From NCBI GenBank assembly GCA_009839505.1, contig VXPO01000086.1:25567-89566 (forward strand): a DNA stretch of 64,000 nucleotides, given 5' to 3'. The DNA is from Gammaproteobacteria bacterium. Its GTDB lineage: Bacteria > Pseudomonadota > Gammaproteobacteria > Pseudomonadales > Azotimanducaceae. Below, piece by piece: positions 32,678 through 44,332 of this stretch. How positions within the stretch are numbered: position 1 is the first letter of the stretch; each line of letters opens with the position of its first letter. A model generated the notes under the pieces. It had not been told where the DNA came from, did no database searches, and saw only the letters and a program-made list of their open reading frames with translations. A program made the translations under genes and the position numbers.

Positions 32678-32790
32678 CGGGGGGATGGTCCTCGGGGAAA
32701 GGGCGGGGATTCTATCAGCCGTTTTGAGCTTGCGGCGCCAGCGGCAAGGTCAAAGGTCAAACGGCGTGCCGAATCCGCAATAATCGCCAG

Positions 32791-33111
32791 ATGGACTTTC
32801 GCGCGTTCCTTGAGCGGCGGTTTCAGGCGGCCGTGGCGCCCGACGTCGACCTCACGATCACCCTGGTCGCAGGCGGCAGACGGTTGACGACGTTCGCCGT
32901 CGAAAACGGCGCGCTGCGCTTCGACCCACCCAACGAAGCCGACGTGACGTTCAGCTTCGACACCGTCGAGAGGGCGGTCGCCGTCCTCGGGGGTACGGAG
33001 AGTCCGATGGATGCATTCATGGCCGGCGCTTTTCGGGCGGATGGCCATCTGCCCTTAGCGTTCGTGTTGCTCGGGCTGTTCGGATCGGGCGACGTCACAC
33101 CGCCGCCGTAG
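32791..33111 (+). CDS. SCP2-like sterol/lipid-binding domain protein
   Basis: A 106-residue single-domain protein resembling the SCP-2 fold: an early helix, strands LTITLVAGGRRLTTFAVENGALRF, then ADVTFSFDTVERAVAVLGG and a C-terminal helix pair. SCP2 domains bind sterols, fatty acids or acyl-CoAs in a hydrophobic tunnel. In a genome that also has an ERG4-type reductase (15.4 kb) this is suggestive, but SCP2 proteins are widespread (for example UbiJ and UbiT), so sterol binding is only inference. Confidence 0.7.
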   Translation: MDFRAFLERRFQAAVAPDVDLTITLVAGGRRLTTFAVENGALRFDPPNEADVTFSFDTVERAVAVLGGTESPMDAFMAGAFRADGHLPLAFVLLGLFGSGDVTPPP

Positions 33112-33116
33112 ACTGG

Positions 33117-33974
33117 TCAGGCCTTCGCCTTCATCTCCTCGACGAAGGCGTCGATCAGCCAGCGCGAGATCGCCGTTCCAGCCGGCACGTTGGGCAGTTG
33201 CCGGTGGTGGAACCAGCGCGCTTCGGCGATCTCGCCGTCGTGGCAGACGATCTCACCCCCCGCGTAGTCGGCGTGGAATCCCAGCATGAGGGAATTGGGG
33301 AACGGCCAAGGCTGACTTCCCAGATAGCGCAGGTTGGTTACCCGGATCCCCACTTCTTCCGCGACTTCCCGGTGCACCGTCTGCTCGATGGACTCCCCCG
33401 GCTCGACGAATCCGGCAAGGGTCGAGAACATGCTCGTGGGCCACGCCGCGTTGCGGGCAAGCAGCATCTCCTCGTCGTTGCGCACCAGCACGATGATGCT
33501 CGGCGACAGGCGCGGATAGGTGGTGGCGCCGCAGGCGGGACAGACCTTCGCACGGTCCCTGGAGTGGTCTTCCGTGTGGGTGCCGCAACGTCCGCAATGA
33601 CGGTGGTTCCGATGCCAATCGACGATCTGCTTGGCGCGTCCGGCCAAGGCGAAGAAGTCGGGCTCGACCCGGCCGAGCCAAGCGCGGAGCCCGGTCGCAG
33701 CGAATCCTTCGGGCACCGTGCCGGAGGCATCGAGCGCGAAGCAGGCGCGGTTCTCCCATCGTCCGAGGTAATGCTTGTAGGCGACCTCCAGGTCCACCCA
33801 GCGAAACTCGTCGGCTGTGATCGGGCGGGGAATCCCCTGCTCGCTGATGGACAGCAGATCATCGCCGACGCAGACGAAGTACAAGGCATCCGCGACATCC
33901 AGGCCTGTCGGGGGTTGGGTCTCGGAGATGAACTTGGAGGGACGTGCATCAAATGCTTCGAGTGCTTCGGACAA
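33117..33974 (-). CDS. nudC: NAD-capped RNA / NADH pyrophosphatase NudC
   Basis: NudC removes NAD caps from RNA and hydrolyses NADH. The 285-residue protein has the four-cysteine zinc site HCGRCG...CPACG, the Nudix box [23 protein letters not shown] with its catalytic glutamates, and the NudC-specific [11 protein letters not shown] motif. It is convergent with the SCP2 gene and divergent from nhaB. Identity is secure. Confidence 0.95.
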   Translation of the reverse strand: MSEALEAFDARPSKFISETQPPTGLDVADALYFVCVGDDLLSISEQGIPRPITADEFRWVDLEVAYKHYLGRWENRACFALDASGTVPEGFAATGLRAWLGRVEPDFFALAGRAKQIVDWHRNHRHCGRCGTHTEDHSRDRAKVCPACGATTYPRLSPSIIVLVRNDEEMLLARNAAWPTSMFSTLAGFVEPGESIEQTVHREVAEEVGIRVTNLRYLGSQPWPFPNSLMLGFHADYAGGEIVCHDGEIAEARWFHHRQLPNVPAGTAISRWLIDAFVEEMKAKA

Positions 33975-34107
33975 AAGCTGTACCTACGTGTTGCTATACT
34001 CGCGCCGTTCAAGGCTCATCCTCACGAGTGTGTCGGATTGGCCGCTTGCGCGGCAAGTCCAAGGTCGTGGTGTGCCCGGCTCACGCTGGCTGACGATAGG
34101 AGGGCGC

Positions 34108-35634
34108 ATGGCCCAGTCAACAGGTTTCCGCGACTCCGTCTGGTGGGGAGCCTATTGGACGAACTTCCTCGGCGACGCGCCGCGTTGGTACAAGTGGACG
34201 ATCGTCGGCTTCCTGGCGGCCAATCCTTTCCTGTATCTGTTGCTCGGCGGCTACGTCGCCGGCTGGGTGCTGGTCCTGCAGTTCATCTTCACGCTGGCCA
34301 TGGCGCTCAAGTGCTACCCGCTTCAGCCGGGCGGACTGCTTGCGATCGAGGCCCTGGCACTCGGCATGACCACGCCCGGGCATGTCTACCATGAGGTCGA
34401 GGACAACCTGAAGGTGATTCTGCTCCTAGTCTTCATGGTGGCCGGGATCTTCTTCATGAAGGAACTGCTGCTGTTCACGTTCACGAAACTGCTGGTGAAG
34501 GTGCGCAGCAAGCTCCTCCTGTCGTTCCTCTTCTGCCTGGTCGCGGCGATCCTGTCCGCGTTTCTCGACGCGCTCACGGTGACCGCCGTAGTGATCAGCG
34601 TCGCCGTGGGCTTCTACTCGGTGTACCGCCGGGTCGCGGTCGCGCCCGCGGCGATCGACCGGGCCGTCGAGTCCGAGGAGGACCGGGACGAGGAGCTCTT
34701 GAACCCGGAGGAGATGGAGCGCTTTCGCGCCTTCCTGCGCAATCTCGTCATGCACGCGGCGGTGGGCACGGCGCTCGGCGGCGTCACTACCATCGTTGGG
34801 GAGCCCCAGAACATCCTGATCGCGGACAAGATGGGCTGGGAATTCATGGAGTTCTTCATACGCATGGTCCCGGTCACGATGCCCGTGCTCGCGGTCGGGC
34901 TCGCCACCTGCCTGCTGCTGGAAAGGCTTAAGTGGTTCAGCTACGGCGCCGCCATCCCGCTTCCCGTGCTGGAAGTTCTGCGGAATTACGATGTGGAGGA
35001 ATCCGCCAAGCGCACTCGGCAGGACAACGCCCGATTGGTGGTCCAAGCGATCGCCGCGGTGTTCCTGGTATTCGCGCTGGCGTTCCACGTCGCCGAGGTT
35101 GGTTTGGTCGGCCTCTCGATCATCGTGCTGCAGACGGCCTTCAACGGCATCGTCGAGGAACACCGCATCGGCCACGCCTTCGAGGAGGCACTCCCATTCA
35201 CGGCGCTCCTGTGCGTGTTCTTCGCCATCGTCGCGGTGATATCCGACCAGGGACTGTTCCAGCCGGTGATCGAGTACGTGCTCGAACTACCGGCGAGGCA
35301 GCAGCCCGGGGTCTTCTACATCGCCAACGGCGTCCTGTCGATGATCAGCGACAACGTCTTCGTCGCGACGGTCTACATCGGCGAGGTGGAGACGGCTTTC
35401 GACGCCGGCGTCATTACGCGGGGCCAGTTCGACCTTCTGGCGGTGGCCATCAATACCGGCACCAACATCCCCAGCGTGGCCACGCCCAACGGCCAGGCCG
35501 CCTTCCTGTTCCTGCTGACCTCGTCGCTGGCACCGCTGATCCGCCTGTCCTACGGGCGCATGGTCATCATGGCCCTGCCATACACCTTCACCATGGGCAT
35601 CACCGGCTGGGTCTGCGTGACCTGGCTGCTGTAG
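34108..35634 (+). CDS. nhaB: Na+/H+ antiporter NhaB
   Basis: A 508-residue polytopic antiporter matching NhaB (E. coli 513): [23 protein letters not shown] at the N-terminus, [52 protein letters not shown] and [24 protein letters not shown]. It exports sodium in exchange for protons at the inner membrane. ATG 34108 has an AGGAGGG site; the frame back to 33817 runs antisense to nudC and is not coding. NhaB is most common in marine and halotolerant gammaproteobacteria, which fits a saline habitat. Confidence 0.96.
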   Translation: MAQSTGFRDSVWWGAYWTNFLGDAPRWYKWTIVGFLAANPFLYLLLGGYVAGWVLVLQFIFTLAMALKCYPLQPGGLLAIEALALGMTTPGHVYHEVEDNLKVILLLVFMVAGIFFMKELLLFTFTKLLVKVRSKLLLSFLFCLVAAILSAFLDALTVTAVVISVAVGFYSVYRRVAVAPAAIDRAVESEEDRDEELLNPEEMERFRAFLRNLVMHAAVGTALGGVTTIVGEPQNILIADKMGWEFMEFFIRMVPVTMPVLAVGLATCLLLERLKWFSYGAAIPLPVLEVLRNYDVEESAKRTRQDNARLVVQAIAAVFLVFALAFHVAEVGLVGLSIIVLQTAFNGIVEEHRIGHAFEEALPFTALLCVFFAIVAVISDQGLFQPVIEYVLELPARQQPGVFYIANGVLSMISDNVFVATVYIGEVETAFDAGVITRGQFDLLAVAINTGTNIPSVATPNGQAAFLFLLTSSLAPLIRLSYGRMVIMALPYTFTMGITGWVCVTWLL

Positions 35635-35658
35635 TCTGCCAACGCAGCGTCGGCGGTC

Positions 35659-36369
35659 CTACGCAGGTCTGCGCCAGACCGCGCCGCCGTCCGCTTCGGC
35701 ATCCAACGCGTCCAGGTAGGTTTCGTGATTGCTCAGTTCCTCCGGCGTCGCCCGTAGTACGGGCACCGGTGGCCGGTCTTCGGGAAGCCGGCTGATTTCG
35801 GTCTCGCCCATATCCTGGGAGGCGGCCTCCTCGCCGAACAGCGAGGTCTGGCCACCGGTCATCTTCAGGTAGACGTCGGCGAGAATTTCCGCGTCGAGCA
35901 GCGCGCCATGCAACTCCCGGGCGGAATCGTCAACACCGTAGCGACGGCAGAGGGCCGGCAAGCCAACCATCTGACCGGGGTGTTTGCGCCGCGCCAAGGC
36001 CATCGAGTCGGTGACCGTACAGATGTCCTGAAGGCTCTTCACCCCGTCCCGTTCGAGCAGCGAAAACTCGTAGTCGATGAACGCCAAGTCGAACGGCGCG
36101 TTGTGGATGATGACCTCCGCGCCGTCGACGAACTCCACCAATCTGTCCGCGACCTCGGCGAACTTGGGCTTGTCCGAGAGGAAAGCCGCATCCAGCCCGT
36201 GGACACCGAAGGCGGCATCGTCGATCTCGCGTTCCGGGTCGATGTAGAGCTGCAGGCGGTTGCCGGTCAGCTTGCGATCGACGATTTCCACCGCCCCGAC
36301 TTCGATTACCCGGTGACCTCGCTCGGTCTCAAGACCCGTGGTCTCCGTATCCAGAACGACCTGCCTCAC
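35659..36369 (-). CDS. dnaQ: DNA polymerase III epsilon subunit (proofreading exonuclease) DnaQ
   Basis: The 236-residue proofreading 3'-5' exonuclease of the replicase. Exo motifs are clear: [11 protein letters not shown] (Exo I), [13 protein letters not shown] (Exo II) and [14 protein letters not shown] (Exo III with catalytic His and Asp). GQTSLFG downstream matches the epsilon clamp-binding motif. The start overlaps the rnhA stop (ATGA), the classical rnhA-dnaQ linkage, although in E. coli these two genes are divergent and here they are co-directional. Confidence 0.95.
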   Translation of the reverse strand: MRQVVLDTETTGLETERGHRVIEVGAVEIVDRKLTGNRLQLYIDPEREIDDAAFGVHGLDAAFLSDKPKFAEVADRLVEFVDGAEVIIHNAPFDLAFIDYEFSLLERDGVKSLQDICTVTDSMALARRKHPGQMVGLPALCRRYGVDDSARELHGALLDAEILADVYLKMTGGQTSLFGEEAASQDMGETEISRLPEDRPPVPVLRATPEELSNHETYLDALDAEADGGAVWRRPA

Positions 36370-36833
36370 GCTTCGTCGCCTTCTGCAGCGGCTGCCGCGA
36401 GCATCCGGTCGATGGCCTGGTTCGCCGCCTGATCCACCGCCTCGTTCTCCACATGGCCGCTATGGCCCTTGACCCACTGCCAACGTACGTCGTGCCGACC
36501 ATCCAGGGCATCGAGCCGGCGCCAGAGATCGACGTTCAACACCGGCTGCTTGTTGGCACGCTTCCAGCCGCGTCGCTTCCAGGCATGAATCCAGTTCGTG
36601 ATGCCTTGGCGGACGTATTCGGAGTCCGTGGTGAGCACGACCCGGGCCGGTCGACTAAGTGCGGCCAGGCCTTCGATCGCCGCCACCAACTCCATGCGGT
36701 TGTTGGTGGTGCGTGGTTCGGCCCCGCTGATGGACTTTTCGGCGTCCCCAAACCGTAGCAGTGCCGCCCAGCCACCCGGTCCGGGATTGCCGCGGCAGGC
36801 ACCATCGGTGAAGATCTCCACGGGTTCGGTCAT
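36366..36833 (-). CDS. rnhA: Ribonuclease HI
   Basis: Degrades the RNA of RNA-DNA hybrids. The 155-residue product equals E. coli RNase HI in length, with catalytic acids in [37 protein letters not shown] and [11 protein letters not shown]; the basic handle [12 protein letters not shown] is present. The ATG at 36833 is chosen because the longer frame to 37031 is antisense-like sequence inside the methyltransferase gene. It overlaps dnaQ and the upstream methyltransferase by 4 bp each. Confidence 0.97.
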   Translation of the reverse strand: MTEPVEIFTDGACRGNPGPGGWAALLRFGDAEKSISGAEPRTTNNRMELVAAIEGLAALSRPARVVLTTDSEYVRQGITNWIHAWKRRGWKRANKQPVLNVDLWRRLDALDGRHDVRWQWVKGHSGHVENEAVDQAANQAIDRMLAAAAAEGDEA

Positions 36834-37675
36834 TCGAAACGCGCCGCGATGTCCGATCGAGCCTTGATCCGGGTCGGATTGGGCAAGACCGGGGCCGTCG
36901 ACTTGAGACGCCGAGCGGCTCCCTGACGACGCTCGGCGATGAACGCAAAGCCCACCTTGCGCGCGACTACCAGATAGACGCCACCGACCGGCGGCTGAAT
37001 ACGGTTGAGCCAATCGCTCGCCGCCCGCCAACCACCTCCGTCCAGTGTCACCGGCAATGCCGAGCGAAAATTGAGGTAGATCGTGCGCGTCTCACGCTCA
37101 AGGCCGAGCAGCCCAAGCCACTCGTGCAGGCGCGGCACACTGATCGACCGAAGGTCGCGCAGCGGTCCCCGCTGCTTCGCCAAGGACCACAGGCTCAGGG
37201 GATTGAATCCAATCACCACGAGCCGCCCGCCGGGCTTGAGAATCCGCTCGGCTTCACGCAGCGCAGCACGTCGATCACAAGCCATGTCCAATGCATGGTG
37301 GAGCACCACGGCGTCGACGCTCCCGGGCGCGAAGGGCAGTTGCGCGGAGTCGGCGCCGATTACATCGAAACCGTTGTCGGCGTGCGCCTGCGAGTCCGCG
37401 GGACGTGCGTCGATACCGTTGTCGGCAACGAATACCCGCTGGCGAACCATGCTTCGCGCCGTGGTGTCGAGCATGTCGAGTCGCGGACCTATCCACACCA
37501 GCACATCGCCGTGAAGCTGGCGCGCCACCTTGCGCATCACTTCTCGCTCGTCACAGAGCAACCGCTGTCCGGAGGGGTCGTCAAGCCACGACGCAAACCT
37601 AGCCCGCGCGCCTTGCGCGGCGTGGTGCTCGCGTTTGATCACGCGGTGCCCGTCGCGCGCCTGCCGTGCCTCCAT
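36830..37675 (-). CDS. YafS-like class I SAM-dependent methyltransferase
   Basis: A 281-residue methyltransferase-fold protein in the position of E. coli yafS, just upstream of rnhA. Recognisable elements are [51 protein letters not shown], typical of motifs II-IV in type 11 methyltransferases. The usual glycine-rich motif I is weak ([13 protein letters not shown]), as it is in YafS. Substrate unknown. It heads a three-gene overlapping operon with rnhA and dnaQ. Confidence 0.82.
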   Translation of the reverse strand: MEARQARDGHRVIKREHHAAQGARARFASWLDDPSGQRLLCDEREVMRKVARQLHGDVLVWIGPRLDMLDTTARSMVRQRVFVADNGIDARPADSQAHADNGFDVIGADSAQLPFAPGSVDAVVLHHALDMACDRRAALREAERILKPGGRLVVIGFNPLSLWSLAKQRGPLRDLRSISVPRLHEWLGLLGLERETRTIYLNFRSALPVTLDGGGWRAASDWLNRIQPPVGGVYLVVARKVGFAFIAERRQGAARRLKSTAPVLPNPTRIKARSDIAARFE

Positions 37676-37767
37676 GGACGGAATCGTCCTTGTTCCTTCC
37701 AGAGTCGTGCCGCTGCCAAGTTTGCCGGGACAGCACGGTGCCGTCTACGGCAAAACGCATACGCCGA

Positions 37768-39666
37768 TCAGGGCGTGCTGTCGAATTCGATCATGTTGAT
37801 GCTTGCCTCGGTTCTGAGGCTGCGCACCACCGCACCTAGGTCCTGACTGGCCCTCAACTGTTCCAAGCTCTGCGCCATGAAGTTGCGCTCGTCTTCGGTG
37901 AGCGCTCCGTAGTCGCCGAGCGTCACGCCGGAGAGCAACACCAAGGCCCGGGATCCGTCAGCCAGGATCGCGATGTCCGACTGCCGCTCGCCCGGCGAGG
38001 GAGCGGTCATCTCGAAGGCCAGGGTCAGAATCGCCTGGGGCACATCGGCCGCATCCCGCGTCATGGAGTCGGCCCGCTGCCAATCGACACCTGTCTCGTC
38101 CGCAATCTCCGCGGGCGTTGCGCCGTCCGCGAATCTCGCCAACGCATTGAACGCCGCTTCCTCGACCAGCGCCCGGGCGCGTTCCCGGGCGACCGCGTCG
38201 CGAACGGCGTCGCGCACCTCGTCGAGCGGCTTTTCGACGCTCGGATGACGGTCACGCAGGCGGATCACCACGATCTCGTTGGGGGTTGCCACCGCGCGGC
38301 TGTTGAATCCTTCGACCAGCACCTCGTCGCTGAAGGCCACGTCGTGAACCGCCGCATCGCTCAGGACGCCGTCGCGGCCATTTCGCATCACGCCGTCCAG
38401 ACGCTCAATCGCCAGGCCACCGTGGATGGCCGTGAGGGCGTCAAGCGAGTCTCCCTCCTCGAAGGCGATCTCGTCGATTTCCCGTTCGGCCTCGGCGAAG
38501 CGTCGGTCCGCTTCCGCACGGCGAAGATCCGCGGTGATCGCATCGCGTCGCTCCTCCAACGTCGGGACCTCCACCGTTTCGACATCGACAAGCTTGATGA
38601 GATGCACGCCAAACTCGGTCTGAACCGGTTCCGATACGCTACCCGGCTCGAGCGAAGAAAGTACGTCCTCGAACGCCGGAGGTAACACGCCTGCACCCAC
38701 CAGCCCCAAGTCGCCTCCGTTGCCGGCGGTCGGGTCTTCGGACAACTCGGCAGCAAGTTCCTCGAAGCTCGCACCGCCCAGGATGTCGTCTCGCGTTCGC
38801 CTGAGCGCCGAAACGGCATCGTCGACGCTGCGTTCGGCTCCGACTTCGAGCAGTATGTGGGCCACGTGACGCCGGGGTTCAGGCATCGTCGCAACCTCAT
38901 CCTCATAAGCGAGTTGCACGGTCTCGTCATCGATCTCGATCTCACCCTCCAGCCTGGATCGGGGCAAGCGGACGTAGTCGAAATCGAAGCGTTCCTCGGT
39001 CATGTAGTCGTCGAGGTACTGACCGTAGTGGTTCTCGATCTGCGCCTCGGTTACGTCGATGTCGGCCACCAGCGACCCAATGTCGAACAGCAGGTACGCG
39101 ATGTCGCGACGCTGACGCAGGATTCGCACCGCGTGTCGCTGTTCGCGGTTGCTGACGATGCTGGTTTCGCCGAGGCTCGAACTCAGTTGCGTCCGCAGCT
39201 CCGAATCCGCCAACTCGGCCTGGAAGGACGTCGGTGTATGCCCCATGTTGGCGAGGTAGTTGCGGTACGCCGCCGCGTCGAAGCCGGCCCCTCCGAAGGC
39301 CTCGCGGATGCGCGCTTGGATCGCCTGTTCGCTGATCGACAGGTCGAGTTCGTCGGCAAGTTGGACGACAAGCGTCGAGACGATCAGCGACTGCAGGACC
39401 GCCTCGCGATTGACGAACTGATCGAGAATCTCGTCCGGGACCTCCCCGCCGAGCTCGGCACGCCGTTGAGTTCGCTGCCGCTGGGTCTCCAGTTCAAGTC
39501 TGCTCTGGGTTATGTCGTCGCCGTTCACCGTCGCGACGATGGGCTCGCCCCCCGAGAAGAACTGGATAGCACCGAATCCGGTCACCGCGAGCACGAAGAC
39601 GATCAAGCCCACCACGACCTTTGCTGCAAGGCCCTGGGCGCCTGCACGCATCTTCTGCAGCACCAT
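37768..39666 (-). CDS. ppiD: Periplasmic folding chaperone PpiD (SurA N-terminal plus PpiC-type domain)
   Basis: A 632-residue inner-membrane-anchored periplasmic chaperone: one N-terminal transmembrane segment (VVVGLIVFVLAVTGFGAI), a SurA-like N-terminal domain, a parvulin domain (RHVAHILLEVGAE...FEELAAELSEDPTAGNGGDLGLVGAG...FGVHLIKL) and a C-terminal chaperone-like part. It helps secreted proteins fold as they leave the Sec translocon. It lies downstream of hupB in the conserved lon-hupB-ppiD order. Confidence 0.94.
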   Translation of the reverse strand: MVLQKMRAGAQGLAAKVVVGLIVFVLAVTGFGAIQFFSGGEPIVATVNGDDITQSRLELETQRQRTQRRAELGGEVPDEILDQFVNREAVLQSLIVSTLVVQLADELDLSISEQAIQARIREAFGGAGFDAAAYRNYLANMGHTPTSFQAELADSELRTQLSSSLGETSIVSNREQRHAVRILRQRRDIAYLLFDIGSLVADIDVTEAQIENHYGQYLDDYMTEERFDFDYVRLPRSRLEGEIEIDDETVQLAYEDEVATMPEPRRHVAHILLEVGAERSVDDAVSALRRTRDDILGGASFEELAAELSEDPTAGNGGDLGLVGAGVLPPAFEDVLSSLEPGSVSEPVQTEFGVHLIKLVDVETVEVPTLEERRDAITADLRRAEADRRFAEAEREIDEIAFEEGDSLDALTAIHGGLAIERLDGVMRNGRDGVLSDAAVHDVAFSDEVLVEGFNSRAVATPNEIVVIRLRDRHPSVEKPLDEVRDAVRDAVARERARALVEEAAFNALARFADGATPAEIADETGVDWQRADSMTRDAADVPQAILTLAFEMTAPSPGERQSDIAILADGSRALVLLSGVTLGDYGALTEDERNFMAQSLEQLRASQDLGAVVRSLRTEASINMIEFDSTP

Positions 39667-39801
39667 CGGTCGGAACTCCGGTTGACCATCGCGCGTTGTG
39701 CAAACGCTGCAACGCGCAGCAACGACCCCTAGCCGCCGAGACCCCTACGGCCCAGCTGGCGTGACGGCATTTGGGGGGCGAGGGATACCCCGTTGGAAGC
39801 T

Positions 39802-40074
39802 CTAGTTGAGAGCGTCCTTGAGCGCTTTGCCCGCCTTGAAGGCTGGTGCCTTCGAAGCAGCGATCTGAATCGTCGCGCCCGTCTGCGGATTGCGCCCCGT
39901 GCGGGCCGAGCGCTCACGGACAAGGAACGTGCCAAACCCGACCAGGACGACCGATTCGCCGCTCTGAAGCGACCCACGGATTCCGTTGAGTGCCGCATCC
40001 AGCGCACGTGCCGCCGAAGCCCTGGAGATGTCGGCTTCGTTGGCAATGACATCGATTAGTTCTGACTTGTTCAT
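39802..40074 (-). CDS. hupB: DNA-binding protein HU
   Basis: A 90-residue HU protein beginning [19 protein letters not shown]; the DNA-binding arm carries GFGTF and RTGRNPQTG. It bends DNA and compacts the nucleoid. It lies between lon and ppiD as in E. coli, with a 282-nt upstream spacer that contains an inverted repeat and a copy of the ~64-bp interspersed repeat. Confidence 0.97.
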   Translation of the reverse strand: MNKSELIDVIANEADISRASAARALDAALNGIRGSLQSGESVVLVGFGTFLVRERSARTGRNPQTGATIQIAASKAPAFKAGKALKDALN

Positions 40075-40258
40075 TTACAAAGGTCCTCTGGTAGCCGTTG
40101 CGGGTCAACGTGTCCGAGGCCGTACGCTCGTGGACACACCACTGGAGAAACTATACCGCTCCCCAAACACGCGGCGTTATAGCAGTCGCGTCAAAAACCT
40201 GTCAAATGCGTACGTGCCTTGCACTGCTTGAAATGCCGTTCAGAGCTTCCCTAGCAGC

Positions 40259-40359
40259 CTGTCGGACTTCGGCGCACCAGCGGCGAAGTCGGACAGGGTG
40301 ATAGGCAGGCGGGCGGCTGGGGCCGGACGCCGAGCACGCGAGGCGTCTTGGCGGCGCTA
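40259..40359. repeat. Imperfect hairpin followed by ~64-bp interspersed repeat copy 2 at the lon 3' end
   Basis: From 40259 to 40296, CTGTCGGACTTCGGCG pairs with a downstream arm with two mismatches in 16. It abuts the second copy of the ~64-bp repeat (40296-40359; copy 1 at 10705). The last three bases of the repeat, CTA, are the TAG stop of lon on the minus strand. The block lies between lon and hupB and could terminate lon transcription. Confidence 0.72.
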
Positions 40360-42777
40360 GTGCTCACTTATCACGCCCTCTCGGGCGACATCCGCCGCCC
40401 CCTGACCCACCGCGACATCGGCATCGGTAGGTTGGCCGACGGGGCGCGGCTGCGGCCGACGCTCGAGGGCGATTTCGATCACCTCGTCCATCCACTCCAC
40501 GGGGAGAATCTCGAGATCGTCCTTGACGTTGTCAGGGACCTCCTTGAGGTCACGGGCATTCTCCTCCGGGATCACGACTCGCTGGACACCACCGCGGTGC
40601 GCCGCAAGAAGCTTCTCCTTCAGGCCGCCGATGGGCAGTACTTGGCCGCGTAGCGTGATCTCGCCGGTCATGGCCACATCCGCCGAGACACCGATTCCGG
40701 TCAGGGCGCTGACCAATGCAGTGCACATGCCGATGCCCGCACTCGGCCCGTCCTTCGGGGTGGCCCCCTCCGGCACGTGGATGTGCAGATCGAAGCGTTC
40801 GTTGAAGTCTTCGGCAATACCGAGCGACGCCGCCCGACTGCGCACGAACGTCACCGCAGCCTGGATGGACTCCTGCATCACGTCTCCGAGCGAGCCGGTC
40901 TTGATCTGGTTGCCTTTCCCGGCCACCGCCAGTGCCTCGATGCTCAACAGTTCGCCGCCCGCCTGGGTCCAGGCCAAGCCGGTCGCGACACCGACCTGGT
41001 TTTCCTTTTCGGCCCGCCCGAAGTTGTACTTGCGAACGCCGTTGTAGGCCTCCACATCGTCCGCGTCGATGGTCCGGGGAACGCGCTCGTCGCCGTCGGC
41101 GAGAGCCTGTTCGGTAACCACCTTGCGGCACAGCTTGGCGATTTCCCGCTCCAACGCCCGGACACCCGCTTCCTTGGTGTAGTAGCGGATGATGTGGATC
41201 AAGCCGTCGTCCGTGATGCCGAAGTCGGCATCGGCGAGGCCGTTCAGGCGTCGCTGCTTGGGAATCAGGAAACGCGTCGCGATGTTCCGCTTCTCGTCCT
41301 CGGTATAGCCCGCAAGGCGGATCACCTCGAGGCGGTCGAGCAACGCCGGGGGAACGTTCAACGAGTTCGAGGTGCAGACGAAGAAGACGTCGGACAGGTC
41401 GTAGTCGACCTCGAGATAGTGGTCGTTGAAGGTGTTGTTCTGTTCGGGGTCGAGCACCTCGAGCAACGCGGAGGCCGGGTCGCCGCGGATGTCCATGCCC
41501 ATCTTGTCGATCTCGTCCAAGAGGAACAGTGGATTGCGCACTCCCGCCTTGGCCATCTTCTGGAGGATCTTCCCGGGCATGGATCCGATATAGGTGCGCC
41601 GGTGGCCACGGATTTCCGCCTCGTCGCGGACGCCGCCGAGGGCCATCCTGATGTACTTGCGGTTGGTGGCGCGCGCGATGGACTCGCCGAGCGACGTCTT
41701 GCCGACACCCGGGGCACCCACCAAGCACAGCACCGGGCTCTTGGTTTTCTGTACCCGTCCCTGCACGGCCAGATACTCCAGCACCCGCTCCTTGACGTCC
41801 TCCAGACCGTAGTGATCGTCGTCGAGGATCTGCTGAGCAGCCTTCAGGTCCCGACGAACGCGGCGTTTCTTCTTCCACGGGATGGAGAGCATCCAGTCGA
41901 GATAGCTGCGCACGACAGTGGCCTCGGCCGACATGGGCGCCATCAGCTTCAGCTTCGCAAGCTCGTTCGTCGCCTTCTTTCTCGCCTCCTTCGGCATGCC
42001 TGCGTCGTCGATACGCTCGGCTAGGCTGTCGAATTCGCTCGGCGCGTCGGACAGTTGTCCGAGTTCCTTGTTGATCGCCTTGATCTGTTCGTTCAGGTAG
42101 TACTCGCGCTGGGACTTCTCCACCTGCTTCTTGACCCGGCCGCGGATTCGCCGGTCCATCTGTCGCGCTTCGACCTCCCTGTCGAGATAGGACTGCAGGC
42201 GTTGCAGCCGGTCATTGAAATCCACCGCCTCCAGGATCGCCTGCTTGGCACCCAACTGCAGCGGGGCATGCGTGGCGATGGTGTCGACCAGACGAGCCGG
42301 ATCGTCGATGCTGGCCGCCGAAGCAATCACATCCTGGGAAACGTCAGCAACCTTCGCGAACTCCTCGAAATGCGCGATCAGCGATCGTGTGACGGTCTCC
42401 GCGTCAACAGTCGACAAGCGGGGCTCGTCGAACCCCGCGACGTCCGCCGTCAGGTACTCACCGGAGGTGTCCAGACTCTCGACGCGCGCGCGCTGGCTCC
42501 CCTCGACGAGCACCTTGACCTTACCGTCGGGCAACGGCACTAACTGAAGGACGGTGGCGACGGTACCGACTTCGTAGAGATCGTCCGCGCCCGGTTCTTC
42601 CACCGACTCGTCCCGCTTCGTCACCAGCAGAATTCGCTGGTCGCCAGCCGTGCAAGCCTCGAGTGCGGCAATCGAGCGCTTGGTGCCGACAAACAGCGGG
42701 TGGATCCCGTGGGGGAATATGACCATCTTGCGCAGGGGCAAGACGGCGAGGCCGGTCAGCTTTGCGGGTTCCGCCAT
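40357..42777 (-). CDS. lon: ATP-dependent protease Lon
   Basis: The cytoplasmic AAA+ serine protease, 806 residues. The N-terminal substrate-binding domain (TGLAVLPLRKMVIFPH), Walker A GAPGVGKTSLGES, Walker B LFLLDEIDKMG and the protease domain with DGPSAGIGMCTALVSALTG (catalytic Ser) and the following Lys are all intact. It lies in the tig-clpP-clpX-lon-hupB-ppiD block. The final ~25 residues (PQPRPVGQPTDADVAVGQG) form a low-complexity tail beyond the usual end, and the stop codon lies in an interspersed repeat, which suggests that the repeat inserted near the gene end and changed the C-terminus. Confidence 0.97.
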   Translation of the reverse strand: MAEPAKLTGLAVLPLRKMVIFPHGIHPLFVGTKRSIAALEACTAGDQRILLVTKRDESVEEPGADDLYEVGTVATVLQLVPLPDGKVKVLVEGSQRARVESLDTSGEYLTADVAGFDEPRLSTVDAETVTRSLIAHFEEFAKVADVSQDVIASAASIDDPARLVDTIATHAPLQLGAKQAILEAVDFNDRLQRLQSYLDREVEARQMDRRIRGRVKKQVEKSQREYYLNEQIKAINKELGQLSDAPSEFDSLAERIDDAGMPKEARKKATNELAKLKLMAPMSAEATVVRSYLDWMLSIPWKKKRRVRRDLKAAQQILDDDHYGLEDVKERVLEYLAVQGRVQKTKSPVLCLVGAPGVGKTSLGESIARATNRKYIRMALGGVRDEAEIRGHRRTYIGSMPGKILQKMAKAGVRNPLFLLDEIDKMGMDIRGDPASALLEVLDPEQNNTFNDHYLEVDYDLSDVFFVCTSNSLNVPPALLDRLEVIRLAGYTEDEKRNIATRFLIPKQRRLNGLADADFGITDDGLIHIIRYYTKEAGVRALEREIAKLCRKVVTEQALADGDERVPRTIDADDVEAYNGVRKYNFGRAEKENQVGVATGLAWTQAGGELLSIEALAVAGKGNQIKTGSLGDVMQESIQAAVTFVRSRAASLGIAEDFNERFDLHIHVPEGATPKDGPSAGIGMCTALVSALTGIGVSADVAMTGEITLRGQVLPIGGLKEKLLAAHRGGVQRVVIPEENARDLKEVPDNVKDDLEILPVEWMDEVIEIALERRPQPRPVGQPTDADVAVGQGAADVAREGVISEH

Positions 42778-42824
42778 GCGTCGAGTGCTCTGTCAACCCT
42801 CAATGTACGCGTTAGCGTTCACTA

Positions 42825-42846
42825 GTGTCGTGTCCCAACACGACAC
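42825..42846. terminator. 9-bp perfect hairpin between clpX and lon
   Basis: GTGTCGTGT and ACACGACAC flank a CCCA loop just after the clpX stop and before lon on the same strand. It has no T-tract. It may attenuate read-through from clpPX into lon, which has its own heat-shock promoter in related bacteria. Confidence 0.5.
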
Positions 42847-42851
42847 CTAGG

Positions 42852-44153
<1,302 letters not shown>

Positions 44154-44270
44154 TAGAACCTCTGCAAACCGTATTTCGCCAAGCGCGAACCATGAGGGCT
44201 CGATAAGGATTTTGCAACCCCGGCCCCATCCCACAGTCGCCCAACTTTGTGCGCCGCAACGCAACTGTGG

Positions 44271-44318
44271 GGGCGACCACAAGGGTCGGGAGGGCGACCA
44301 CAAGGGTCGCCCCTACGG
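44271..44318. repeat. Two tandem GGGCGACC-type repeats between clpP and clpX
   Basis: Copies at 44271-44288 (3' arm truncated after GGGTCG) and 44292-44318 (complete, followed by CCCTACGG) are in direct orientation 21 nt apart. They are preceded by a CCACAGT/ACTGTGG inverted repeat (44231-44270). As clpP and clpX are normally co-transcribed, this insertion could alter their relative expression. Confidence 0.78.
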
Positions 44319-44332
44319 CGTCAGATCAAGCA